Shown here in pieces: positions 25,450 through 41,100 of a stretch of 64,000 nucleotides of DNA (positions within the stretch are counted from its first letter, which is position 1; every line of letters begins with the position of its first letter). Source of the stretch: Ascidia mentula (taxonomy: Eukaryota; Chordata; Ascidiacea; Phlebobranchia; Ascidiidae); NCBI GenBank assembly GCA_947561715.1, contig OX387200.1, forward strand, positions 15,626,501 through 15,690,500. Reading direction: 5' to 3'. A program made the translations under genes and the position numbers. The notes under the pieces were generated by a model. The model was not told the DNA's origin and did not search any database. It saw nothing but the letters and a program-made list of their open reading frames with translations.

Positions 25450-28111
25450 ACCGCAGGAAAGTTTTACCTACTGACATCAAGCATCAATTTTCTTGATGTC
25501 CGCATGAAATTTCTTTCCCTCAGGCTTTGGGTTCTGTAGTGCTTACAATTGTGTAGCAAGCTTGCCCGTTCCCAATCAAAAAAAAAACTGGCCTATTTCG
25601 CTTTTTAAATCGTCATTATGCAATTTTTGGTACTAATCGTCACGGAGTTTTTTTGTCCTATTACATTCAGATTCGTTGATAGTTTGCACTGTAATTACAT
25701 TTCATTTTCTATGTAGTGGTATGGGCGTTTTTATAATGTTTTGGATAGATTTTATGCTTGTTTGCACGTCTTGCAAGGTGTTTCGTGTGCTTTATATGCG
25801 TAGTACTCGTAATCTAGCAATATGTTTATATTTTAAACTGCACGCAATAATTAGGTAGTGTATTGTAGTTGTTGCACTATGTATATCTGTTCTGTTTTTA
25901 GACCCGAAATAAATTTAATTAAACAAAAATTATGAAAAAATAAAATCGTTTTTATTTCTTAAAGGTGGTTAACAAATAAATCACCCACTTCATTGGGGTT
26001 TTATCGCTTACAACGGTGTAGAATAAATTTCAAACAACATTTATAACCCCCTGGCACATTGCGCTCTTTCCTGGGCATAATTTTGGTTCGATAGAAGCGG
26101 ACTAAGATTTAGTCCCACGTACTCATTTTGACTAATACACAGTGAAATGATATTGCTCGACATGTCTTACTAACTTCCATGATGGGTCACTCTTTGCCAG
26201 TCGCATTGTATACGTGAGATAGAATGTTGGTTCGTTATTAACGCGCAAAAATTGTGCCTAGGGAAGAACACAATCAGCCAGCACAATATAAACCTCATTT
26301 CTAAGCAATATTGCTTTTACTGTGATTACACCGGTGTACACAGTATTGGTGGTAAACACGCACCCATGCTTACAGGCTGGGTTTTATTGCCTTCAAACAC
26401 GGGTTATAAGCATTAGGCACACCAGGCATAAGATTTGGAAGTGAAACAAAATATACAACTTTACAGATATAAACCTAAAAAGTATTGTGTGGAAAAATAC
26501 AAGCCTACAAGCACTGAGTAGCAGGGGAATAACCTCCAGGGTAACATAGCAGAGTTGATACAGTTGTATGGCTATTTTTGCTAAATTGCACACAGTTCCG
26601 CTTTATTTCTCAAGCACGCAGTCTCGATTTCTACAGCGAAAAACTTTGTTAGTTTATGCGCAATAGACCCCTAAACAATGCGCATTGATGGCCCTTTTTC
26701 TGCCGGTTCAGCATTTGCGCTTTCCGAAGCTTTAAGCTTTATTCTTGATAGAAACACAAAGCTAGCTAAAAGGTGTTGGTTTGTGTACAGAAGGTTATGC
26801 GCATTCTCAAAGCCCTTGGCCAGTAGATAGCATTTTTAATAATTGTTTTATTGGTGCAATTGAAATTTAGATATCAACATATTTGACGATAGTTGCGTTT
26901 AGCCTGCTAAATATTGAGTGCAAACTTTCTTTGCCTACCAGATGAAATCTAGCACCGTTTGCTGGAATTAAAACATATATACTATATTCATAGCCTAACG
27001 GAGTTATAGTTTATAGGCGATGGCAGTGTGCGAGTGTAGAAATGCCTTCCAATCAGTCAAGGAAAAATGTCGATCCTTTGTGCTTTCGGATTTTCGCGCT
27101 ATTTTAGTGTCCGTCACGGGAAGACCCACTCTTCCACTCTTTAACCTATTGTATGTATTGAAACGCTTTTTCACAATCGATTTGCGTATCTTTCATCCAA
27201 ATTTACCCTAACAAATGGTTTTCACAAATGACAAAAATCCTGTAAATCTCGAACCCAACCTGCGCACCGACTTGTGAAGTAAAATATGTTCGTGGCATGG
27301 CAGGCAGTTACGGGTGGAGAATGCAGCCAGCGCGGCGAACTGGGTCGATACGACTGTAGGGAGCCCGGAACACCAAATGAGTGCTTATGAACACCATAGT
27401 CCTCTCACCGGCAACTTTTTTTTCTTTTATGGTCCGTTGCGCACAGACAGCACTAGGTAATGATTAATCCTAAACTTATCTTGGGTCGCCCAAGCGAAAA
27501 AAATTGCTTACGAGGATTGAAACAGGTTAAAATGAGGTCAACTGTGTATTGTGCTTTCGAAAGTCATACCAGACAAAGATGTACACGATTTGTAGCGTGG
27601 ATAGTATGTCCGGATCAGACAGATATGAACCCCAAAGCATTTAGTACGAGGATACCGTTCATGTTTGGTCAAATACTACTTCAACACTGTATAGCGGTTA
27701 ACCGCCAGAGCAACGAATTGCAGCCGTTCTGCTTGAATTGCACAAAGTTTGGTTTTTACCGCCGGTATGGCATTTGCGTTGTTCGAAGCATTACCACAGC
27801 AACTATATAGGTCTGGCGCATAACTCGATTTTGTTGCGTAACATGCAAGGGTTTGATTCATAAAACGTTTGTATAGGAGGCGTCTCAAATGCCAGTCCAC
27901 AGACTGGGGATTATAAAAATCACTGTTCTTAGCTATTTTTCAAAACTTGCAAAAATGTTACGTAAACGCAATGCATGATATTTTAGATGTGAAATTTATG
28001 GGCATTAAAATATGCTTCACCCCTAGCACGTAGATTGTATTTGCCAATACTGGTTGGGTGCGATTTATACTTAGATTATAATTATGTTTACTATATTGTA
28101 AGGGTTAAAAA
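25450..28111. other. Intergenic between SARDH copies 1 and 2
   Basis: 3'UTR of copy 1 to about 25.93 kb, then AT-rich non-coding DNA. A 116-aa open frame at 27460-27810 has no recognisable domain or splice context. No promoter element recognised upstream of copy 2. Confidence 0.4.
25908..25913 (+). terminator. Candidate poly(A) signal of SARDH copy 1
   Basis: AATAAA about 460 bp after the stop; a second AATAAA follows about 25 bp later. Confidence 0.5.
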
Positions 28112-31100
28112 ATGCTAAGTATCGGAACAAAGATTTCTTTGCTGACCAGAAGAAATATACTTGAGCTGCGAAGTGTTCGGAAAATCTCGATAGATGACAA
28201 GGATGTACCTCACGAGTCTTCCATTCACAAAGTAAAGAAGGACACACAGACTAAACAAGTGGAGTTTCCCAAAGAAGCAGATGTTGTAGTTATTGGTGGA
28301 GGAAGCGTTGGGTGCAGCACTGCCTACCATTTAGCCAAGCAAAATTGTGGATCTGTTGTGCTGTTAGAAAAACACAAAATCACCTCAGGAACAACTTGGC
28401 ACACAGCAGGTACTGTTTAATTTAACATTCATTGTATTATTTGCATTGAAATGACATAGAATGAAAAGAACAAATGAAAATCCCAATGCTGTTTGTGAAG
28501 TTACATTAGTTGTATGGGGATCTAGGACAATAAGGGTCCGCAAATGATGGGTCGAAAAATGAAAGTAAAACGATGCACTTTCGTTTTTGCGCTTAAAACG
28601 CAAGTTGCACACGATTCAATGCACACAGGTTGCCAATAATCAAGAAAGTCCTTGTTGAATTTCCATAATGGTTTGCTTTATGTTTTATGGAAATGCACAT
28701 TGATTTTCTGGTGTTATATTGTTACGTCACGCAGTTATATTGTGTTGTGTTTGCCGTAAAAGTCAAACTGATTGCATTGAAACTACATATTATGCTTTTG
28801 TTTGGGTCTCGAGACATTAGCAATATTATTTTAGAGTAGCACCAAAAAGTATTTGCGAACCTCTGGTCTCTTGTGCGTAACTATGATCTGAAGGTGGGAA
28901 AACCCCCAAGTTACGTAACCAAAAACGTAACGTTGCTCTCTCTTCCAGAACCGCTAATAGGACGGGGTAGGTGCGTTTCTTCCATGGCGCGTATCTTTAC
29001 TTAGGGACGTCACAATTGACGTAATTTTTAATACGACTTTGTGGGCCTGTGGTGCTATTGCATTGCACTTGTGTTGCCATTGTGCTGTTTTTTCAAATAT
29101 CATCAAATAAAAGCTGTTTGCCGACATGGGCTTGCAGAATCTTGGTACAAACACTACCAACTGAAGCAAAAATACTGAAACGATTGTTGCGCATGGGTAG
29201 CCATGTGTAAAGTTTATGGTTAAAAACAGAAATGAGTTATACACTATATGTCATACTTTAACGTGTATTCATTGCCAATAATCCATGACTTTCTTTTCAG
29301 GAATTTTGTGGAGTTTTCGCCCAAGTGAGACCGAAACTTTGCTACAACTGCAAACCCGTGATCTGATCAGTAAAATCCTTCCAGAGGAGACAGGAGAAAG
29401 TGCTGGATGGCTTAAAACAGGGACAATTCTTACTGCAAAAACCAAAGATCAGTATAAAGATTTTACGCGCCAATCGTCTGTAAGTTTATGCAACAAAAAT
29501 GTAGTCTAAAGTAACCCAGGATTTCTCGAACTGCTTACCGCGAAAATTTATCACTGTACAGAGTGCATGCAATGACAATGAAATCACGCAAAAAAAGGAA
29601 TAAGTTGATGGTCATCGAATCTCAAAGAACCTGAAGTTGCCTAGTACCGTCATGAAGGGGCTAAATTCCGCGTAGTTCTGTGGTGTGGTTACGATAACAC
29701 AATTTAAAGTAGTTCTTTAGCACCTCTAAAGTTTTAATAAAGTGGTCGATGGTTTAGCACTTGTATTAGTAGCCAATACTGCTGTCATTTATTTCATTCT
29801 ATTTTGGCACAGTTTGCAAAAGGCCTCGGGTGCGAAATTCGTGAAATAAAGCCATCGGATGCATTGGATATTCATCCGCTACTTAACGTGGACGATTTGT
29901 ATGGAGCTGTTTACTCGCCTGGCGATGGAACCATAGACCCAGCCACGTATTGTATGTCATACGTAAGTGCTGCACAAAAGTACGGCGCCAAGGTAAGTTG
30001 CAAAGTTTATTTGTAGCAATTACAACCGGTTCATGGTATTTGACCACGCAGGTGTTTGAAAACTGCAGCGTTACCGGAATCGTAAAGGCCGAGGATCACC
30101 TTGGTTTGGAGAGAGTGGTCGGGGTTGAAACTGACAAAGGAACAATTAAGACTAACAATGTGGTCAATTGCGGAGGTTGTTGGTCACCTTACATAGGACA
30201 GGTAGGCAGCTCAAGTTCTGTTTACCTCGTCAAAATACCAAGGATAGCAACAATGTCTGTATTGCTTTAACAAATGCGGTGACTTTTTTAACTTCTTGAT
30301 ATGTTGCAGATGGCTGGCGTCCGCATTCCTCAATTAACTTTCCAGCACGCCTACGTTGTAACCCAGGGAATCAAAGGCATTCTCAACACCCCCATGATCA
30401 AAGATCACGGAACCGTGTATATTAAACCACAGGGTGACGCCCTACAGTTTGGTGGATACGAAATTAATCCGCATCTGGTGAAGGACGTACGTTGAGTCCC
30501 AATTGTCAGAACTCCAAACTAATGGTCGTAATTATGGACAAATTTATATAATACGTTTTGTTTTCAGCTTCCTGTTGATTTTGCTTTCGGCCTGTATGAC
30601 CTAGACTGGGATATTTTTGCTGAGCATATGGAAGCAACAGTAAACAGAGTTCCAGCAGTTGAAAACGCCGGAATAAGATCCACTGTCTGTGGGCCTGGTA
30701 ATGCGTATGTAATATTGCAACTTTTCGCACAAAGTGATCAAACCATAAACAAACTTGACACAGACAAAAACACTACCCCGGAAGTACGTATGCGGGAAGT
30801 GATTGTCAAAAAATTACTCAAACCCTTGCTCCAATCCAACCTAATCCGCTTCCCACGGTCAGCTAAACTCGATTCTTCAATTGTTTTAGAATCATTTACT
30901 CCTGACGGCAAACCGAACATGGGTGAATCACCAGAAGTAAGAGGTTTTTTTGTAGGAAGTGGATACAACAGTGGTGGAATGATGATGGGCGGCGGGGCCG
31001 GAAGACAGTTGGCCCACTGGGTGGTGCACGGGAGACCTGAAATTGACATGTTCAACTGCGATATAAGGTTGGAAAATTTCCTTTGCCGGTACTTTCGTAA

Positions 31101-34100
31101 GTTGCGAAATTCTTAAGTTACCAAGAGGATGTTGATTTGTTGTTTTGCAGACGATATCAGACGTCTTTCGCCGATTACAACAAATGGTTGATGGAGACTT
31201 GTCACGAGAGATTCGCCAAACGCTTCCAGCTGGTCTTTCCACACGACCACAATTTAGGAGGCAGAAACCAGAGAAAGTCCCCCCTCCACCAGGTCCACCC
31301 AGAGAAGACAAAAAAAAACATCCAAATTTCTTTCAAAACCTTTTAGCTCAAATTTCTTTTGTTTATTGCTTTGTTTGTTCACTTCTTTTTTTGTTCAACA
31401 CACACATTTCCAATTTGCTGACAGACATTAACATTTTGATTAACGGTTTTATTTTAGACTGACGTGGATCAAGGAGCCTTGTTCGGACAACGTTACGGCT
31501 TCGAGCGTCCAGCCTACTACGTAAAAGACGCTACTGGAAAACCGAACCGCAACCTGGAAGTCCTCGACTATGATTTCTATGGATCTTATGATCACCAGAA
31601 ACATGAGCCGTACCCGTACCTTGACGCTGTTACGGGTGACTGCACATTTGAGTATCCTGAATCTCACAAAACGGTGGGTACTAACTGTCAACTCTTCTGG
31701 CAACTTTATTAACATATCCCTTAAAATATTGAAATGCTCTTTTGGGTGGTTTTTTTTGCTGGTATATTTAGCATATGTAGTAGGACGTGTGTTGGGACTT
31801 TATAGTTCATTGACAATAACAGTAAATAATGTTTGTCAGGTGGGACGTGAATGTTTAACTTGTCGTACATCAGCAATCCTTCTCGATTCTTCATACATGG
31901 CGAAAATCTTCATAACCGGCCCGGACGCCGATAAAGTTGCCAGCATGGCTTTCAGCCGGAACCTGGTCAAATCTGCAGATGGACAGTTTGTTTACACCCT
32001 GATGCTGAACGAACGTGCTGGAATCGAGGGCGACGTAATTGCTACCAGGGTGAAAAATGCACAGGGAGGTATGATTTTCTATGAAGTTCTTACATTTGTA
32101 AATGTGTGCTGTTGCTCTTCGTACCTTCACAACAAACCTATTTTTTTTCTTCGATATTACGACCATACGACTTGGTTGATTAATCGTATGTTTTAAAAAC
32201 TAAAAATACGTTTTTCTTCTGAACTGTATGAGTTTGTAATAGTGTTGGGTTAACATAGGACACAGTTTGTATAAAGCATGGTCTTAAATCGTCATGCACC
32301 TCTTACTAACTTTTTGTTTTATTGTTTAGAAAACGAGTATTACGTCACGTTTAGTTCGTCGGGAGCTCTCCATTGCAAAATGTATTTACAAAACATTGCA
32401 CAACGTGAAGGTTTCAACTGTGTAGTAGAGGATCGAACAGAGGAAAGATCCATTCTCAGTGTACAGGGACCGAAAAGGTGAAGTCGTTTAATTATGATTA
32501 GAGTTAAGCCCGTATAAGCAAGCAAATCTCCTTACAGTCGCGACATACTTCTGCCACTTGTCAAAGATGACAGTGCTTTGAAGGATTTAAAATACTCCCA
32601 ATGGAAGGAAAACCAGATTGTCGGATGCAACATTATGCTGGGAAGGTAATTAGTACGATTATTCCTCACATATCCTTCATTTTTTCTCCACGTGAAAGAT
32701 TAAAACTTCTGAAAAAATCACTCGTTTCTTGAGGCTTTCGTTTGTTGGCGAGCTCGGATTTGAAGTGCATTGCAACACAACTGACGTCAAACGAATTCAT
32801 GACGCAGTTACGGAGCACTTGTACAAGAATGGCGGATGCGTTGCCGGTTATCGTGCGATGGAGTCGTTAAGTTCTGAAACAGGTGCGCGAAGTTAACTTT
32901 ATAGTTCTATTAAACTGTGACATTTTCTCAAAAACAAATTCGAAAACAACATTTCGAATGTGTCATTTTCAAAACTGTTTTTGAAAATAATTGATATGAT
33001 GAAGGTTTCCACCACTGGTCTCACACCATACACGCCTCCGACAATCCTGCCGAAGCAAATCTCTTGAAATTCTGTGACGAGAATTCCGATTACATCGGCA
33101 GCAAAGCGCTCGCTGATATTAGGACAAAACCTTTATCAAAAAAACTCGTTTGCTTCACCATCGATACGTGAGTACGAATCAAAGCGACGAGAGAGCAATG
33201 TTAGTTAACTTTGTGTTTTTGCAGTGACGTTCCCATGACCAGCCACGAGACTATTTGGCTCAATGACAAAGTGGTTGGATTTTTGCGCCACACAGACTAT
33301 GCCTATGCGTTGGGTACCAACTTAGGTTACGGGTATGTCGTGAAATTTACATTAAATTTTTTCATATATATTTTGAGTTTAGCTGCGAAGTCTTCGCGCA
33401 GCCCTTTTTTGTCAAATTATTATGTTTTTGTGGAAGTTGGATTGAAACTGACATGAATTGTTCTTAAAGTGCATATCACACGTAAAAATAAAGCATGTTA
33501 ATAATCAAACTAAGAGATGTTCATAACTTTAGAACATTTTTGGCGAAAAAAGTAGCTTGATACTACGACTGGTTTCTGAGATACAGCTGATCAAAGTCGC
33601 ACTTTTGCCGTTGCAAAGGAAATCGTGCGAAAGCGAGATATTGTTGCGTGACGTCGTAGAAGGCGATTCGGTCGTGCGCGAGTGCTGGCAGCAAGCCTTA
33701 TGCGTTGGAATGGAAAACATTGTAAAAATGGTTTCAGCATAATATTGCATTAAACAGGGGACAAAATGTGAACAAGTGCAACAAACGGATTTTGATGTTA
33801 TTTTAAGCTAAGGACAGATGGCCGCTGTTCCACGTATTATGTCTTATTGTGTAATAATAAAACAGTTACTGGGACAGGGTGTTCTTGTTGTTACAGCATT
33901 TATGATCCCTAACGTGATACATGAACTTTTGAAAACACGACAGAGACAAACCGTTAGTTTAGCATTGTCGTTTTGTCCACTCACAGTTATGTCGTTTCTG
34001 CTATACCCAGTGGTCTTCCGTTAATTAGGGACAAATAAGCCTTTGATTCGTGACGTCACAATGACAAATTTTTGTGTGATGCAAAACCCTGTCCTGACCT

Positions 34101-34658
34101 TTAAGGTAACGAGGTAACGTAATCTGTGGATTCTCCTATCTTTGAAACTATTCGATATCTGCAAAAAAAAGGCGCCTTCTCCTATCTGAACAATGCATTT
34201 TTTCGACGCAAGCGCCTTATGTGATGTCCTTTTCTCCTCAGCGCAAAAGGTTTACGATTTTTGGTCGCCGTTAATTTTCGTGCAGTTTTCTACATTTTTT
34301 AGTTGACGTAGAACCGTAAAACTTTGGATATATGTTTGTTTTAGATGTACCTTTAGTTTTACGCAAAGTTGTCATGGCCGTGTCATATGCACTTTAAAGA
34401 TTTTACTGGAATAAAAAAATCACTTTAAATGTGATAGAAGGTATATAATTGTTTCCCTTGTTGAACAGCTACGTTAATCTGCACGAGGTCGGTGAGGAAT
34501 CGATCTCCAAAGGTAAATTTGCCATTGAACTAATGGCGGAGAAATTCCAAGCCAAGGCTTACGCCGCCAGTCCCTTCGACACCAACTTTCAGAGAATTCG
34601 TGGAAAGTATTCATCCCAGATGCAGAAAGACCTCAAGCAAAAACTCTCTATGATATAA
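28112..34658 (+). CDS. SARDH: Sarcosine dehydrogenase-like, copy 2
   Basis: Sixteen exons with the same phases as copy 1: 28112-28409, 29301-29479, 29813-29992, 30052-30201, 30310-30486, 30568-30697, 30890-31067, 31151-31292, 31458-31673, 31840-32068, 32330-32477, 32538-32645, 32734-32882, 33005-33167, 33225-33332 and 34469-34658. Total 914 aa; fifteen of sixteen exon lengths equal those of copy 1. The FAD motif [17 protein letters not shown], the flavin-linking TTWHTAG and the folate-domain [10 protein letters not shown] are all intact, with no stop or frameshift, so it looks functional. The presequence-like N-terminus differs from copy 1. Several exons are almost identical in DNA to copy 1, while 32538-32645 and 33225-33332 are strongly diverged. 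The role should match copy 1; different expression or substrate preference between copies is possible but not shown by the sequence. Confidence 0.92.
33333..34468 (+). other. Long last intron of SARDH copy 2
   Basis: About 1.1 kb, against 244 bp for the equivalent intron of copy 1. No coding exon or RNA gene recognised. Overlapping 61-73 aa open frames near 33529-33750 on both strands have no recognisable protein. Confidence 0.4.
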
Positions 34659-34875
34659 CTGCAACATAATTTTGCACGTTTAAACCTTGCTGTGTCGTTA
34701 GAGTTGTGTTGATGACATGCAATTAATTGCGCCTGCTGGTTCAGTACCGCCACTTTTGTGACAAGTATAGTTTTGTTCATGCTTTCTAGTAACGACCTTG
34801 TTCAAACACAACAAATAGTTTTCAAGAATTTATTGGGCCAATCTATTTCTTATACAACGGGGAGCTGTCTCAGTC

Positions 34876-34881
34876 AATAAA
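34876..34881 (+). terminator. Candidate poly(A) signal of SARDH copy 2
   Basis: AATAAA 218 bp downstream of the stop codon. Confidence 0.55.
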
Positions 34882-35404
34882 CATATTTGTGTGGTCTTCT
34901 GATGGCAGTTATAGAACATAGCTTTTCTTAGGGGATGTGGCAACATGGAATTGATCAACACCTCCAGTGTAATGTGACAAGTAGAGCAACGTATGGAAGA
35001 TCAGAGCAATCTGTAAACAATGCTTTGATGATTGAGCTAATACACATGTAAGACCAGGGCAGACTGCGAAGAATGCGTTGATGATTGAGCTAAAACACAA
35101 GACATATTCAGCTTGTTCAATAGTTGCACCTGCACCCTGTTCGCCAATACCGGAAAGTATTAAAGTTATTGCTAGAGTGCAAATACTCGCAAAATCACGT
35201 GCAAATGACACAGCTATTAGAGTGTAAACACTTTTTGCAGTTGCAGGCAAATAGAACAAATACTTTTCTTCAAATTGGTTACAGGACTCATTTATTAGGT
35301 TTTGAATGCCGAAAACATCTAACTGTAGTTGAACAACTGCAGCAAATAACTGAAGATTTGTCTGTGAATTCCAGAATTTCGAAACAACTCTGTTAAAATT
35401 TTAA
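34882..35404. other. Intergenic between SARDH copy 2 and CTHRC1
   Basis: About 0.5 kb with a short imperfect direct repeat (TTGATGATTGAGCTAA near 35023 and 35078). No gene recognised; it should include the CTHRC1 promoter. Confidence 0.35.
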
Positions 35405-37074
<1,670 letters not shown>

Positions 37075-37295
37075 ATTGAAAACCGAGGCAGCTTGATTAC
37101 AGATGAAGTGGATTTTTATCACAAACCCGTTGTATGTTACGTCACAATATTAATGAAACTTTCTTCATGTCACCTTTATAACCATACAAGTTTTGTCACA
37201 CAGCATTCGGCTGCATAATGCTGCTGTTGAAAACTTTTACGTAATTGTAAAAACAAAACTGACTTTTTTGCATGTGTCACTGCTGCTTTTGCGCC

Positions 37296-37301
37296 AATAA
37301 A
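37296..37301 (+). terminator. Candidate poly(A) signal of CTHRC1
   Basis: AATAAA 222 bp after the stop codon. Confidence 0.6.
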
Positions 37302-38127
37302 GGCTGTTGGGTGAACCGCTTGTCCATTTTCTGAGCAAGACAACCATGCCTATGGCAAATCTCATACAATACGCATTTCAAGAGTAAAACATGTTACCAT
37401 TGCTGCATGAAAGCAAAGATACAAGATGAAGGGTTGTCTTGGGACCAAGGCAGAAGGGCAGGAAAGCGTTATGTTTTGTAGCGAATAAAAATCATACATG
37501 AGGGGCAAGCGCAACATACAAAAAACACATACTGTGATAAAAACCAACTGACTTAATGGAGGAAACTATGTTACGTTCAGTATAAAATAAATTGATAATA
37601 GGGGTGGGGATTTATACTTTGACATGTGCGATTTTGCGCCAATGCCTGAGGAAGCGAATATCATATAATAAGAAAATATACCGATTTGCATATAGTGAAT
37701 GTAAAGCAGTGCAAATCGGCTGCATCTTAACAAAAAAGATCTAAGCATATTTATAATGCAAGCAAGGCAAAATGTCAGGATGTAACAAAAACTATAACTC
37801 ACTGTTAAGCAACTAAAAACAAATACAACTTGTTCGTTGTTGAATGTGACAATCCTTCGCACAATCTAGTGTTTAATTTTAGCACAATAGCGTTCACCAA
37901 CACAAAAGCTCTCCACACTCCACAAGTCTAACACATCGCATATAATAAAACCAACGTCCCGAAAATTGTCGAAAGATTGCCAGAGCAGGATGCAAAAGCG
38001 CCTTCTACGTTAATTTATAACCTATGTATGATGTGTGTTCAACGATAAATTTGTTGTGAAAAGCAGAAGAAAAGAAGGAAAAATGGAAATCATGAACTTA
38101 ACGTGGATAAAACGGAGCAAGAAGAGA
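37302..38127. other. Intergenic between convergent CTHRC1 and ETHE1
   Basis: About 0.8 kb AT-rich DNA that should hold the ETHE1 3'UTR on the minus strand. No further gene or clear minus-strand AATAAA recognised. Confidence 0.4.
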
Positions 38128-41100
38128 TTATTTTTCCTTGAGAAGTTCGGCAGAACCTTGCAAGGCTTGTTTGCTGATTTCGCCACACTGTAAGTTTGTG
38201 GGTACGGCGATATCTGTAACAATCAGCTCATTTTATTACTTGCATATATTTAAGTACGTTATGGATTAATCCTTTGGTTTATTCAAGTGTGTTAAGTGTT
38301 AGACCAAAAAACGCTTTTTGTAAGAAATCGCTAAGTTTGCAAGAAATCGCTCCACGCCAAAACGAAGTGGAAATTCGTATCACAACACAAGACGATAATA
38401 ATCAAAACCATTCAAGGGTATTTTTAGCTCATTAGAGAGCCTCGTAAGCATAAAATGTGCTGACAAAGTTCGAATTAGCTTAAAGGTCTTATGTGCGTAC
38501 GTAACCCCATAGCGAAACCTTTTGCAAACATTAAAGTTAACTCCCCTTTAAATCAACAAAGAGCGCCGAATTGAAGTTGCAACGAGTGGGGGCGTGAACC
38601 CCACACTATATGACTTTGGTTTCGATTGCAGGTGATAGCTTTACGAAAAAATGAAACATTTTCTTGAAACATGTTAATAACGTGTCGTTTGTATACGAGG
38701 AAGCGAAAAAGCTTTATATTTGCCAACTTCATCACGGACATAGTTTTTCACGAATACGAACTGCACACCAGCATCAGTATAAGTTTAGTGACTGCAAAAA
38801 CGGCCGGAAATCTACATCGAGCGAGCTATTGCCATCTGCCACAATGACCATGTATAACCATGCGGTTATACGAGATTATTGTCATGTGCCAACGTATTTC
38901 ATTACAAAAAAGTTAATTACTTATCTCAAAATACACGAAACGTCACGTACCAATCAACTTTGGATATTTGAGGTTGAGACGCCTCATGAAATCGACAAAT
39001 TCCTCCTTTTTCAATGTCAGGCGTGGATTTAAAAGTTTCTCTTCTGCAACCGTCGTAACCGAGAAACCTTAAACACAACAACACGTTGCCAAGTGTGTGA
39101 GAATGTTTCCTAAGTGCGCTCCACAGTGGTTCGTCGTCTCTGTTGTTCGGTACACAGTATAGGGTACCCTGCAGATCGACGTTGACTGAAAGGTACCACA
39201 AAGTGGAGACTAGTGTGCCTGCTAGTCTACCAGCTAGCACAGTGCCATTCAACAGCTGCACTGATGGGACCTTAAAGGTCGAAACAGTGCGTGTACACAC
39301 CTTGTCTGCAGCTTTGCAATAATATGGCTTATTTTGCACATAAATGTTTCCCATGCGCAATAGGAGAATAAACAATTACAGTTGGCGACAGTGGTTCACA
39401 AACACTTGTGACGCAACGGATTTAATCATAAATCTGTCACCGATTTTTATTCCTATATGTTAAACTTCTCAGTCGCAGAAGTCTGATTTACTTGATTTGC
39501 GTTTAGTTGTTTTCACGATATACCAATTGTATGTTGCTCGACACCCTTGGAAACTTCGGGCGCCCACGCATAGTTTGAAAACCACAGATACAAAGTAACA
39601 GAGAAAGTAAGAGTGAAAAGTATGGACCACTCACCCACGTAATCGTGGCCTGGGTAAAGGAAGTAATGGTCGGGTAGTGAAAATATGCGCTTGTGCACTG
39701 AATCGTACAACTGTGAGGCATTTCCTGCGAAGAAACAAGATGTACGAAGGTTTAGATTGAACAGGATTTTACTATACGAGTGTCGCATTGGTTTGGACGT
39801 TAATTTAAACGGGGCTAATTGAAATAAAATGTATTGTGCATATAATTTAATACAGCTTGAGGTAATAATAGCGTTGTATTTCCTGTTATTTTGCTCATGC
39901 AAATTTCACAAATTTTGCACCGTCTTTCACCTTGTTGGAAGTCGGTTCTTCCACATGCTCGGATAAGAAGTGTATCGCCGGTGAATGCCATCGAATGGTC
40001 TGGAAGAATGTACGTCATACAACCGTTCGTGTGGCCTGGGGTGGCCGAGCAATGTATGGACTGTTGCAAAGAAAATACAGCCCAGTTAACCCAAACATTT
40101 AAAGTACATTAGATACTTGAAACATATTGTATTCAATGTTTAAATTGGTTTGTAAATCTAACAGAAGATGACATCATCAAAGAGCAGCAGAAAATGCAAA
40201 CTGCTTCAACCTACTAGGTCTCATCATTGTAGCTGGTGACTGAGCCTGGACTAGCACGTACCACAAAAATCAGGGATATCTTTATTATCAACTTAAATAA
40301 AACAAAGCCAATTGACCTGTTCACCGAATGAAATAACTTCACCATCTTCCACCAAAACATCAGCTTTGCCCCCGGATGCCCTTGACAATACTGATTTGAA
40401 TCCAGGAATGTTTTCCTTCAGCTTTCCAGTGCCAGTTACGTGATCCGCATGAACATGTGTGTTTACTGAAAAAAACAGCAATTAGAGAGTGATCAAGGCA
40501 TTCAGAGAATTTGACATTTACATCCATATATAAGATTCAGCTTCATCTCATCTACAAACTTTAAATCTCTGTCGACCTGTAGAAATATAATACATTATCA
40601 AGTATATACAATTAAGGCTGGTTGATATGATTGCAATTTGGCACATTAAATTGGAAAGTTGTGTATGCACATTATAATAAACTAATTGCTAACAAAGTGA
40701 AAAGCAAATTTCTCAGCAAGTAAAGTGGAATGCACTGGAGAAACATTTTTCTAGCTGCAATCAAGAAAAACTTACCATTTCAAGCACAGGATCGATAACC
40801 ACTGCTTGTCGAGTTTTAGGACAACCAAGGAAATATGTGTAGGTGTAGGATGCGTCATGAAACAACTTAAAACAAGAAAGGTCTTGAGACAAATGTTATG
40901 GTTAAAAAAGATAATTTTAAAAGAGATTAATATTACTGCACCTGTCTGAAAAGCAATCCTTCAGGGCGGGAGGAAATTTTTGCAGCATGTGCACATCTGA
41001 CATGTTGCAGCCTAACACACACAAGCAATGCAAACAGGCGGTAGAAGGAAACACTTAAAAACCAGCAAAATGATTTTGGTGCACTTACCATAAAGTTTGC

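Noticed and set aside
27460..27810. 116-aa open frame between SARDH copies 1 and 2
   Set aside because: No recognisable domain, no splice or start context, and the composition is like the surrounding non-coding DNA.
33529..33750. Overlapping open frames on both strands in the last SARDH copy 2 intron
   Set aside because: Short, unrecognised and inside an intron defined by matching exon phases.
37640..37685. CTGAGGAAGCGA block as another hammerhead core
   Set aside because: No stem II partner and no correctly placed GAAA or stem III.
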